From Lepidostoma basale (lineage: Eukaryota; Arthropoda; Insecta; Trichoptera; Lepidostomatidae): a stretch of 64,000 nucleotides of DNA. The stretch's first letter is position 1, and each line of letters opens with the position of its first letter. Below the pieces are notes generated by a model that saw only the letters and a list, made by a program, of their open reading frames with translations, ran no database searches and was not told the origin of the DNA. Shown one piece after another: positions 31,020 to 39,549 of the stretch. Made by a program: the position numbers and the translations under genes. The stretch spans positions 682,001 through 746,000 of the forward strand of contig JAHDVF020001054.1 of the NCBI GenBank assembly GCA_022606425.2, read 5' to 3'.

Positions 31020-31470
31020 CTAATGTATGGAAGCGAAGCATGGAACTGGCAGAAGAAGGATGAAAGCAGAATAAATGCGGTAGAAATGAGATTCCTAAGA
31101 CGTATGTGTGTTAGAACGATAACGACAGAATCTCAAATGCTGATATTAGAAAGGAATGTAGAGTGAAAGAAGGTATTATGAACAAAATTATGAAAGTTCG
31201 GACATATAGAGCGCATGGATGATGAAAGAATGGTTAAAAAAGTATACGTTAACAATGTAAATGGAGTACGGAGTCGAGGCAGACCGAGGAAAACATGGCA
31301 TGACCAAATTAATCAAATTTTAAAAGTTGGTCATGTAAGAAATCGGAAGAATCGACGTGCATGAATGTGGAGGAAGCTAGAGAGGTCTGCCAGGATAGAG
31401 TAGTGTGGCGGTCCATTCTCTCTGCCTACTCCTACTGGGAAACGGCGTAATGGTTTGTTGTTGTTGTTGT
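31020..31470 (+). mobile_element. LINE-1 3' end
   Basis: Plus strand from TAATGTATGGAAGCGAAGCA through RMDDERMVKKVYVNNVNGV, SRGRPRKTWHDQINQILKVG, to a decayed hairpin (CTCCTACTGGGAAACGGCG) and a GTTGTT trinucleotide tail instead of GTTA. Belongs to a subfamily whose tail is (TTG)n, as at 57235. Confidence 0.75.
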
Positions 31471-31587
31471 TGTTAAATAATTAATAGGAATGAAAGCGAC
31501 TTTCTAGAAGTATAATTATATTTTGATATAATAATACGAGTAATACACTTGTACAATTTGTATATCAACCATTTCATTGGTTATAAA

Positions 31588-31630
31588 CACTAACCGGTTT
31601 CGCTCCCTCCGGAGCTTCATCAGGGTAACA
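31588..31630 (-). ncRNA. Hammerhead ribozyme, intact core (left arm)
   Basis: Minus strand: CTGATGA (31623-31617), stem II GCTCC/GGAGC with inner GGAG loop, GAAA (31601-31598), two-pair stem III (AC/GU around CG), U as cleavage base, predicted cut between 31592 and 31591. Stem I with AGUG is partly mismatched. Confidence 0.75.
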
Positions 31631-31644
31631 GAATATACTATACA

Positions 31645-31696
31645 TATACCCTGACGAAGCTCCGCGCTCCGGTGGGAGCAAAACCGGTTGGTATTT
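31645..31696 (+). ncRNA. Hammerhead-like ribozyme, one core change (right arm)
   Basis: CTGACGA at 31651-31657, long stem II GCTCC/GGGAGC, then AAAA (31680-31683) where GAAA is required, CCGGTT. Stem I is excellent: GGTAT (31690-31694) pairs with ATACC (31646-31650) over five pairs. The G-to-A change at the first base of GAAA is expected to cripple cleavage. Confidence 0.65.
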
Positions 31697-32594
31697 TTAA
31701 CGAATAAAGTGGTTTATTTGCAATTTTTACAAGTATCTTATTATAATATAAAATAATGTCACACCACAAATTAAATGCTTCATACAAAAGTATAATTATA
31801 TCTTATGAGATTGACATGTTTCGCCTTTGTGATTTTTGATAATGTATTTAAAAGGCGAAACATGTCATTCCCATATAATAAATTATAACTTCTAGAAAAC
31901 AGATGTTTTTATTCGTATTAATTATCATATATATTTTTTACTTTAAAATTGTGACATGTAAAATTTTGTTATAACTTATAAAACAAAACCATATCAACAA
32001 CAATTTAATGCATTTGAATCACGCATAAAAATTATAAGACCCTAATCAAAACGTTATTGAATTAGTATTCTATATGTATTCTTACAAGCTCACCCTTGCG
32101 TCGCGCGACCCAGATAGGCGTTCATTTTGTAGTTCGGTCATTATTCTCCAAATAGTACCCGTTTGGCCACTTGATCCAAATTGCAAATTAATTTATCCCA
32201 ACGGTAAAGAAATTTGCACCCCCGCCCTTCTCGTGGGGTCGCAAGTGCGCCCTGACAAAAGGGGGCTTACATCACAACATTTCAAAAGGGTAACTTGCTA
32301 ATGTACCGAAATCAAATACAGATTTTTACTTATCAATTTATTTTGACCCTTCAAAGGGCAAACTGTTCGTGCGTACGGTGTATTACTAGTAACTGGATAG
32401 ATGTTTATTTAATTTTCAAATCACGTATTGTGTCGTATGAAATTTGTGAATGAACGACAAAAAGCTTGTTTAGATTAAAATATCGGGGGGCAAATTTTGA
32501 AGACATGGCCAGATTAACCAATATCTGAAAAGCGACCATGTGTGGTAGAAGAGGCGCAATGTCAGGATATAACAGTGTGGCACAAAAGCATGTC

Positions 32595-33080
32595 TCTCTG
32601 TTTCAAAAGCTGCGGTGAGAGTTGGAGGGGAAATGACCGAGGGATTTGAAGTCATGACTGACCTGAGATAGGGTGACCTCATATCCCCATGCTATTTAAT
32701 ATTGCTTTGGAGAAAGTCGTGAGAAGTGTTAAACAAATGGAACTGGGCACTACTCTTGGTGGCACTCACAATGTATTTGGATATGAGGAATATTTGGTGT
32801 TTACTGGTGATAGTACAGATGATCTAATAGAGATGTTCAAAGAATTAAAGGATACAGCATCCCGAATTGGTTTGCATGCATGCACATAAGACCAAGTGGA
32901 TGATTGTTTCCAGGAGTAATAATGGCATAGCCTCACCATTGAGAGATATTTGCATGGAGGTAGATAAAATTGAGCAAGTCAGAGAGTTCACTTATCTCGG
33001 TACGGTCATGACGGAAGCCAACGATATGCACGCGGAGTTGGAACACAGAGTTCAAAAATACCTACGAGCTGCTGGTAAGT
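32595..33080 (+). mobile_element. RTE-like LINE reverse transcriptase fragment
   Basis: Plus strand: VGGEMTEGFEVMTDLR, a stop, then GDLISPCLFNIALEKVVRSV (polymerase motif around the GDxxSPxLF block), a decayed catalytic block (GYEEYLVFTGDSTDDLIEMF where YADD is expected), MFKELKDTASRIGLH and, after a frameshift, KTKWMIVSRSN, VREFTYLGTVMTEANDMHAE. Different from LINE-1 and the Jockey-like element. Dead copy. Confidence 0.75.
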
Positions 33081-33084
33081 AGCA

Positions 33085-33235
33085 CCAACCGTTTTCATTT
33101 TATTGTGAGCTTCCTCGGGGCTATACACAAATAACTTACTGCAATTAATAGTTTTATTAATAATCCTGAGAAAGCTCGAAATAGATAGAAACCGGTTGGT
33201 GCACCTTACTCAAAATAAAGTTATTTATACTACGT
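33085..33235. repeat. Family C foldback, decayed hammerhead arms
   Basis: CACCAACCGTTTTCATTTTA on the left and GATAGAAACCGGTTGGTGCA on the right are inverted. The plus arm has CTGAGAAAGCTC before GAAACCGGTTGGTG. The core is damaged (CTGAGAA). Confidence 0.6.
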
Positions 33236-33464
33236 GAAAAGGTATTAATTTTTGTATATTATTTTTATAAATAGATGGTCCATTTGTTACAACCCGTACG
33301 ATAGATGACTTGCCAGTTAAGGAATGAAGCTTCGCTGTGTGCTAACTAGCTCTGAGAGCATATCCCGCAAAAAACTTGGAGATGTCCCATTCGCTCTCAC
33401 ATTGACAGCGACACGGTACACCGTAGAATGAGTTAAACATACATTATCCTACACAAGTAATATA

Positions 33465-33545
33465 CACCCTGAAGGTGGAGACTGCATTGATCTCTGAAAT
33501 GTCCGTCTAGAAAGACGAGCTACTAAGATTTTTCCAAGATCCCAA
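33465..33545 (+). repeat. Hammerhead-like motif of family E
   Basis: CTGAAGG (33469-33475), stem II GGAGA/TCTCT around CTGCATTGA, GAAA (33496-33499), TGTC, and a following hairpin CGTCTAGAAAGACG. One core change (last A of CUGANGA to G) and a one-pair stem III. Related to 12725-12865. Confidence 0.5.
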
Positions 33546-33627
33546 AAAAACGTAGTTTATTATTGGTTTTTATGCCATCGAAGATTTAACAAAATGTATT
33601 TATGGTAAATATTATTTATGTTTGCAG

Positions 33628-33873
33628 ATGGCCACAGCTCTCCAAGAGACGACTGCTACTCCGCTGGAGGATCTCCGCCTTCGATGGGCATGTGCGGGTT
33701 AGGTTCCATGGGATCTATGCCACCCATGGGGTCGATGGGGCTGCCGCCCATGGGGGGAATGGGGTCGCTGGGACCGATGGCTGGGATGGACAGCCAACTG
33801 GTCCGGGCCGTGAGGTCTCCAGCTCACTGGAGAGTTCACCACGAGAACTCGGGCAAGAAATCCAATGCTTTGG
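33628..33873 (+). CDS. Hr51: Nuclear receptor Hr51/NR2E3: exon upstream of the DNA-binding domain
   Basis: Encodes the N-terminal A/B-region linker just before the zinc fingers. The acceptor TTTGCAG ends at 33627 and the donor GTAATT starts at 33874. The first two bases (AT) complete a codon begun in an upstream exon, probably Asp or another NAT codon. About 82 residues: GHSSPRDDCYSAGGSP, then a Met/Gly/Pro low-complexity run (MGSMPPMGSMGLPPMGGMGS), then a conserved-looking basic stretch VRAVRSPAHWRVHHENSGKK and SNAL. The last base G joins the next exon as GGT (Gly). The exon is much richer in G+C than its flanks and lies directly before the DNA-binding exon. The start codon and further upstream exons are not identified in the window. 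Confidence 0.75.
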
Positions 33874-33892
33874 GTAATTTCGTATTGCAATT

Positions 33893-34035
33893 TAATATTG
33901 TTCCTTGAACAATTATGTAAAATTCCATATTAAATAATTAATACGAATGAAAACATCCATCTTCTAAGAGTTTTATAATATAATATAATATGATAAAACT
34001 CCTAAAAGACAGATTTTTTCATTTATATTTATTAT
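33893..34035. repeat. Family A foldback repeat in the short Hr51 intron
   Basis: TATTGTTCCTTGAACAATTA end, AATACGAATGAAAACATCCA, then a compressed centre of AT repeats and the inverted arm AAACTCCTAAAAGACAG. The hammerhead-like module is lost. It begins 20 bases after the splice donor. Confidence 0.65.
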
Positions 34036-34079
34036 ACATTAAAATTCAAACGACAACGTATAATAAAACGTATAATAAA

Positions 34080-34260
34080 AATTCAAAATTTAAATAATAA
34101 TTCAATAAAACGAGGTTTTTGAACTACTTCCACTTTTGCCTTTATTTCGACAGCGACTGGTGTCGCTGTCGAAATAAATGCAAAAGTTCAAAAACATCGT
34201 TTTATTAAATTATTATTTTAAATGAACATCCATCAAGAGATTTCAGTAAAACATTTGATT
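34080..34260. repeat. Family B foldback repeat in the short Hr51 intron
   Basis: AATTCAATAAAACGAGGTTT, GAACTACTTCCACTTTTGCC on the left; AAATGCAAAAGTTCAAAAAC and ATCCATCAAGAGATTTCAGT on the right. The centre is a short hairpin CGACAGCGACTGGTGTCGCT-GTCG, replacing the hammerhead-like module of other copies. Confidence 0.7.
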
Positions 34261-34397
34261 CATAATTTAGTCAAAATCGTCTCTGATTAGTTATCCAATT
34301 GTTCATGTTACTTTATTTAGTCTAACACAAACAACTATGATACTTCATAAAATTTGGTTTCATTCCTAATTTCTTCATATCTACTTTTTACCCTTAG

Positions 34398-34512
34398 GTC
34401 TGGTATGCGTTGTGTGTGGAGATACAAGCTCTGGCAAGCACTACGGGATCCTGGCTTGCAACGGCTGTAGCGGCTTCTTCAAGAGATCAGTCAGAAGAAA
34501 ACTCATCTACAG
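34398..34512 (+). CDS. Hr51: Nuclear receptor Hr51/NR2E3: first zinc finger exon
   Basis: Encodes [21 protein letters not shown], then [18 protein letters not shown]. The four zinc-binding cysteines are in CVVC and CNGC. The recognition helix P-box is CNGCS with GFFKRSVRR, which is the NR2E3/PNR, Hr51 and FAX-1 type and differs from the CDGC of tailless-type receptors. The acceptor (CCCTTAG, ends 34397) and donor (GTAAAA, from 34513) are canonical. Incoming phase G|GT and outgoing AG|A keep the frame. The protein binds DNA in the nucleus. In flies Hr51 acts in mushroom-body neuron and adult neural function. Confidence 0.93.
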
Positions 34513-34608
34513 GTAAAATAATCATTTTCTTTAATTGATTAATTAATCTATGGTTCTTGTACACAGTCTAAAATAAATTGGGAGATCATTGGGAGTTATT
34601 GTCATATA

Positions 34609-35020
34609 TTGGGAGTGTGCATTAATTCGTGCGTTATTTTTCTTCGAAAATTAAGGCTTTATTGTGAAAAAATGGTCATACATTCAATATTCAAAGTATT
34701 ATCCATGGGAAGCTACGACATTTGTCCATCTTTCTGGCAGTTTGTGGATTCCATCCCAAAAGAACTTCTCCCGCTCGGCCAAGAACAAATCGAGCCAATT
34801 TTTGATACCCTGTTATGAAGTGAAGCGTATTCCGGTGAGGGCATTCAGCATTGATCTGAACAAGTAGTAATCAGAAGGGGCTATGTCTGGGCTATAAGGC
34901 GGGTGAATTAGAACTTCCCACCCACTGTTTTCTAAATAGTTTTTAACCGGTCTTGCAACATGTGGCCATACACACAATGGTAATAAATTACCCACAAACA
35001 ATGATTCCACAAAAAGTCAA
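34609..35020 (-). mobile_element. mariner transposon, 3' part with one terminal repeat
   Basis: The left terminus TTGGGAGTGTGCATTAATTC follows a TA at 34607. The minus strand (34813-35010) encodes the transposase C-terminus: WPHVARPVKNYLENSGWEVL, then HPPYSPDIAPSDYYLFRSML, which carries the third catalytic Asp (SDYYLF) of a DD34D mariner. The second catalytic DNARPH block is damaged (CVWPH), and the 5' half of the gene and the right terminus are missing. Confidence 0.8.
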
Positions 35021-35039
35021 AAAAAAATTTATTTTATAA

Positions 35040-35385
35040 TCGTACAATTCGCACATTCCTTTTTCCTCCGGCGCTACAACCCTTGGTGGGTATCAGCCTC
35101 CTCCAAGAAACGAACTTTTTTAAGTGTTCGTAATGCTGGTTATTTTACGAAGTTAGGCTGTTGGCCTAGCGCCCAAGCCCTTACTGGGAGGACCAGGGTT
35201 TTTCTGTAGGGATGTTCCTTCCCTTAGCTGGGGGCGACCGGTTTTGTAGCGCCGAAAATCGCCATTCGCCCTCTCTCTGTTAGCTGTGGCACATCAACAT
35301 GTACGAGCACGTTCAATATGCCACACCCAGGGTTTGCGGGATCATAAAGAGCGCCCGAGAGTCGGACTAGATGGTAGTGTTGCTG
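35040..35385. repeat. Mid-GC interspersed sequence of unknown class
   Basis: CCTCCGGCGCTACAACCCTT, GGTATCAGCCTCCTCCAAGA, then GCCCTTACTGGGAGGACC. It has the look of a LINE or SINE untranslated part common in moths but no frame or partner copy in this window proves it. Confidence 0.35.
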
Positions 35386-35639
35386 ATGTTATGCAACTAT
35401 GAGTTTCATGGCATTTACTGGTTCACATACCTTCCACCACGGTATGTCCCCCCACGGTCCTAAAAATCCATTCAAACCCCACAATTTCGCAAATATCGCA
35501 TATTATATCATTTTTCCCAAAACATGTCGCAAAAACATTTTTTTGTTTTTAAAGTTACTGTTGTATATACAAAGTAGATAAAAAAGAAAAAGACTAATAA
35601 AACATCTACAACACAAAGTATGGCGAACATAAAAGAAAA

Positions 35640-36046
35640 GTGAGGGTATTATTTGCAAACCCGGCAATCTCCACCAACAATCAAAAGTGAGATATGAATT
35701 GGGTCTTATTCATAATACATTTGCACACAATTTTTATTGATTTTCAGTTTCAAATTCGGCTTCATTCTGAAGAATTTTGCTATTAAAATATAGGGTTTGT
35801 TGCAAACATGGCAACCTCCACTTTAGTGTTGCAAAGCTGGCAAACTCCAAAATGAAATTCATTATTTTACTTTAATTATCAACATAATGATGATTATATC
35901 ATGGCTTTTAAAATACTAACTGGTTGAGATGAAAAAAATAAATATCGTAAAAAAGCGCATTTTATTAGCGTATCAGTTTTTTGCGATTTACTCAAAACAT
36001 CTAATGATGGAGTTTGCCAGGTTTGCAACTAATACCCTAAAGTAAT
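35640..36046 (+). mobile_element. 0.4-kb TIR MITE (MITE-T), copy 2
   Basis: Terminal inverted repeats GAGGGTATTATTTGCAAACC and TTTGCAACTAATACCCTA with AAGT on both sides, the reverse complement of the ACTT flanking copy 1, which lies in the opposite orientation. About 400 bases, nearly identical to 22400-22804, with an inner CAAAGCTGGCAAACTCC repeat of the terminus. Confidence 0.8.
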
Positions 36047-36359
36047 GAATTATTTGTCATAAATTCTAGTCATTTTGATATTTTTTAATTGTTTTTTTCA
36101 AATCGTAACCGCATTTTAGGTTGTTTCGCTCCTTAACAATGTATAAGTTTGTAATTTTATTTGAATAAATGTTAAACGTGTTATCGTATTTTACGTTGAT
36201 TTATATAGGAAAAATTGTTTCAGTTAACGAATGTTTCACATAATGAGTATGATTCTAGAACAAATTATTCTCGTTATTAGAGGTTCCACTGAAGTATTAG
36301 TTTATTAGATTTTCTCTTCTATAATATTAATGAAATAATCCTAACAAAATCACATCGGT

Positions 36360-36670
36360 CTAACACAAAAAAACAAACTTTCGTGCAAATTCTGCCGCGC
36401 ATTCCCAAATTACTTCCCGGCAAACTGAGTTAATCTTGATTGGACGAGTGACCATGGGGTGTGGAGGGGGTGGAAGAAGGGCAAGAAAGGGACCGACGGA
36501 TCATAGAATGAGATGGTTTGATACATTGGCGAGTCCGCCAGACTTGACTAAGCCAGCGGTCAATACCAACTCCTCCGCTAATGCTGCCTTTGTTGCGATA
36601 ATCCTATTGGTCGGTTCAAAGTCAGAGCCGAATCCGAATATATGGCAAAGCAATAAAATATACTTATTCA
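36360..36670. promoter_or_regulatory. Unique GC-richer island, possible intronic enhancer
   Basis: GGTGTGGAGGGGGTGGAAGA and a later CCAGCGGTCAATACC, GATAATCCTATTGGTCGG (CCAAT on the minus strand). Not repeated in the window. An open 79-codon frame has no motif. Confidence 0.3.
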
Positions 36671-36929
36671 ATTGAGAACTGTCTAGATAGAGTCTTCTTC
36701 TTCGTTCAGATTAATGGCTCTAAAATGGCCTAATCTCTCCTATACTTTGGTGTAAAGTTTGGTCGACTTTGTGTCGTTTCCAGGGACGTCGATAGATAAT
36801 GTGAAACTATGATTTCAGTATATTTGGTTGGCATTGACGTTAAAAATTTACGTAGTAGAATAACAATATTTTATTTTATTTTTGGTTAAATTGTAAATGA
36901 AACACTTGTTTTTCACCACTTGAGTTTTA

Positions 36930-36985
36930 TATTCTTCACGATTAGTTTCGGAAGCTACAGATGCTTCCATCTACAGGTTTAAATA
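36930..36985 (-). repeat. Hammerhead-like motif (CTGTAGA core variant)
   Basis: Minus strand: CTGTAGA (36976-36970), stem II GGAAGC/GCTTCC around ATCTGTA, GAAA (36949-36946), CTAATC. Six-pair stem II is excellent, but the sixth core base is U instead of A and stem III has a C/A mismatch. Confidence 0.5.
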
Positions 36986-37064
36986 TAATATATTATATAT
37001 TGTTTCTTAAACAATGGTGTAAAACTACGAACTAAATCATTATTCGAGTATTATATTATAATTT

Positions 37065-37240
37065 TTAATTGTATCTCAATAGAGACGAAGACGTAAACTG
37101 GAAACTGAACATGGATGATCAAGGTGTTTACAGGACTTATGACCTGTCATTGGTTGGGTTAAGCGCACGCTTTATGTAATTACAACATTTCCCATTCCAC
37201 CTTTGTTATTTGTGATCATGCATGACAAATATATTATATT
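37065..37240 (+). repeat. Family G repeat, 5' part
   Basis: AATTGTATCTCAATAGAGAC, GGTGTTTACAGGACTTATGA, TTGGGTTAAGCGCACGCTTT, ending before the ATTTTTGGAAG segment. It lies inside a family A copy (36998-37030 and 37258-37365). Confidence 0.7.
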
Positions 37241-37257
37241 ATAATATTACATAAATA

Positions 37258-37365
37258 ATTATATACATTTGATAATGCCTTAGGAAGGCGAAACATGTCA
37301 TTTTTTGTATAATAAAACTTCTGAAACTTCTAGAACACACATCTTTATTCGTATTAATGATCAAT
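37258..37365. repeat. Family A right arm
   Basis: ACATTTGATAATGCCTTAGG, AAGGCGAAACATGTCATTTT, TTATTCGTATTAATGA. The left end of the same element is probably at 36998-37030 (TTGTTTCTTAAACAATGGTG). Confidence 0.65.
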
Positions 37366-37409
37366 ACCTATATTGTTTTTATTTTTTATAATCAATGAAT
37401 TTTACGGAA

Positions 37410-37640
37410 ATATCTTTATGGAAGAACATTTTAAATAATAATTTAATAAAACGATGTTTTTTTTTTGTTTAGATAAACTAAAGGCGTTAACACTGTGGAA
37501 TTCCATAATGGCGATATTTGTAAATGTACTAAAGCACTCCTTATTCCACCTTTGAGTTCATTTTTCTCGAAGGTTTTATACCTTCATCATCGCGAGAACA
37601 ATATTTCAAATTTAATCAATAAAACATCGATCAAAAAAAG
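37410..37640. repeat. Foldback or pLTR-like repeat with AATTCCATAATGG segment
   Basis: AATAATTTAATAAAACGATG start, GGCGTTAACACTGTGGAATT (also at 44095, 48305 and, decayed, 48625), then CTCGAAGGTTTTATACCTTC-ATCATCGCGAG. On the minus strand the latter reads GATGATGAAGGT..ACCTTCGAGAAA, a hammerhead-like arm with a damaged start. Confidence 0.45.
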
Positions 37641-37827
37641 GCGTCGAAGACTAACACCAAAGATTTAAATCAATGATATAAAAATTTATTTTACAATCTT
37701 CAATGTGAGCAGAAAATAGCTCATTATTATGAAGAAGGAATCTGGTCGTGTCCAGGCTCGAACCCAAGTCCCCTAGATCATGAACCAAGCGTTAGAATGC
37801 TTTAGATGTGAGCGTGATAATCCCTTC

Positions 37828-37975
37828 AGAAGCCAAGCGTGATAATGCCTTAGAAGGCGAAACATCTTATTCCAGTTGAAATATAATAAATCTCATAGAA
37901 GACAGACATTTTCATTTATTTAATATGGGGTTTTACATCATTGTTTACGAAACAATAATATTAAATAAAAGTGTT
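37828..37975. repeat. Family A right arm with end
   Basis: GTGATAATGCCTTAGAAGGC, GAAACATCTTATTCCAGTTG, CAGACATTTTCATTTATTTA, and the TTACATCATTGTTTACGAAA end. Confidence 0.65.
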
Positions 37976-38405
37976 GTATATACAAAGTGTATGAAAAAGA
38001 AAAATCGAAATAAATTTTTGCTCTTATTGAAAAAAAAACATCTAAAAATCAGTATAATTTTTAAGAGTCAGTATAATTTTTTTTCCCAATCCGCCTCTGA
38101 TTCTCATTCAATCTCCGATACGTTCAAAGCCACGAATTATGGCAAATTCCTTCTACACGGCAAAGGGTAACAAATTGCTTCAGCCTTTGTGTGAGGATCC
38201 ACGTACTCCCGAAACTACTAACTTGTTTGGCGCCCCTGCTAATACGAATATTCACTAATACAATCAAATATATAACAAACCGAGTTATTGTATCGAGTTA
38301 TGTTGCCCGGGGAAACTAATCTGCCGATGGTGATGCTGATGAAGAGAGTGGATTAGTTCACGAGCTAAACTGTGTTAATGAAAATCTTTTCTTATTTATT
38401 AACTG

Positions 38406-38634
38406 GCAAACTTCGTCTCAGAGTGGTAAAAGCTCTGACTGCCATACCGAATGTCCCGAGTTCGATTCCCGGCGACGCGACGGCAGTGTGATTGTCACAC
38501 TGTCTTTGGTCTGGTGTAAAATTTACGTGACAATAAAATGGCGATAGATAGGCTACCTATCACAAGTCATGAGAATCTATAAAATAGCTTAAAAAAAATT
38601 GTATACATTGGATTCAAACCACCTGTGTTGTATA
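38406..38634 (+). mobile_element. tRNA-derived SINE-t, near full length
   Basis: CTCAGAGTGGTAAAAGCTCT, B box GAGTTCGATTCCCGGC, CAGTGTGATTGTCACACTGT, CAATAAAATGGCGATAGATA, tail TTCAAACCACCTGTGTTGTA. Same family as 600-829. Confidence 0.8.
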
Positions 38635-38674
38635 CAAAAAAAAAAGTTTAATTAAATTAGATTAAAAATTAACT

Positions 38675-38800
38675 GTTCAACACAATGAATGTAGAGCGGA
38701 AGAAAGTATTATGAACAAAAATATGAAAGGATCACTGCGTTGGTTTGGACATATGGAACGCATAGATGAAGAAAGAATGTTTAAGAAAGTGTACGTGTTT
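38675..38800 (+). mobile_element. LINE-1 internal fragment
   Basis: AATGTAGAGCGGAAGAAAGT, KGSLRWFGHMERIDEERMFK-equivalent codons, then lost at KKVYV. Confidence 0.65.
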
Positions 38801-39026
38801 TTTAAATATAATATATAAACATACAATAGTTTTATTGTATTCCCACGAGTAGAAAACTCATTATGGGACCAAAATGATAAGTTACGCATAAAATAATTTA
38901 AGGACTACCCATAATTCTGCCCTCTTGAGGTGAACCAACAAAAAATAAATAATTTCCAAGTTCCCGCGAAGTTTAAACAAAATATTCACCTCATTTTTGA
39001 TCACAGTATTAGTAAAGTTAAATTAA

Positions 39027-39192
39027 GGTTCGATTCCCGGCGATGGCAGTGTGATTGACACACTGTCATTGGACTGATGTAGAATTCACGTTACAATAAA
39101 ATGGTAACAGATTAGCTACCAATCACATGTCATGAGAATCAATAACTCAAAGGTGTATACAGCAATTGGGTTTAAATAATCTGCTGTAAACA
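39027..39192 (+). mobile_element. SINE-t, 5'-truncated
   Basis: Begins in the B box (AGGTTCGATTCCCGGCGATG) and keeps the body and tail (CAATTGGGTTTAAATAATCT). The A-box half is absent. Confidence 0.75.
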
Positions 39193-39549
39193 AATGCCAT
39201 ATTAAAAGACCAAGTGGCATCCATGGAACCAGCAAAAATGTTACGCTTTACTACAAACCAATCCCAAGGGTTGAAAATTGCAAAGATTAGTAAAACATGT
39301 ATACAAGGGAAGCAGTAATATACTAGAACAAGTGTTTAAGTGGTAGCAATATTTCTGTATATAATAATAGCAATAAAAAATAAATTGAGAAATGTAATGT
39401 TTACAAAAGATGGGCGAGTGGAGAGGGATATTGCAAGAAGGGTTGGGGCAGGCAACAAAGAGAATGTTGCACTTAACGTTGTCATCACAAACAAAAACCT
39501 ATCCAAAAAAGCTAAAATGGCAGTACACAGTGGTGTTCTTGTACCGATC

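Larger units (their letters stand above)
31565..31760. repeat. Family C foldback with twin hammerheads
   Basis: Two inverted arms around GAATATACTATACATATA: the left arm codes for a hammerhead on the minus strand, the right arm on the plus strand. Both share the stem II GCTCC..GGAGC type and the ACCGGTT end. Decayed relatives lie at 14995-15180, 33085-33235 and 60265-60450. Confidence 0.8.
31475..31930. repeat. Family A foldback repeat interrupted by a family C foldback
   Basis: The family A left end (AATTAATAGGAATGAAAGCG, TTTCTAGAAGTATAATTATA) lies at 31475-31520. Family A resumes at 31786 (AAAGTATAATTATATCTTAT, ATGACATGTTTCGCC-like, AAAGGCGAAACATGTCATTC, TATTCGTATTAATTA). AGTATAATTATAT is present on both sides of the family C element, which suggests a target-site duplication. 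Confidence 0.7.

Noticed and set aside
33602..33877. A second frame (91 codons) over the Hr51 exon
   Set aside because: The frame giving SNAL-G joins to LVCVVCGD; the other frame cannot join and is explained by the GGC/ATG-rich composition.
37735..37800. tRNA-like segment with GCTCGAACCCAAGTCCCC
   Set aside because: A B-box-like word is present on the minus strand, but no A box or cloverleaf arms can be fitted, so neither a tRNA nor a SINE head is supported.
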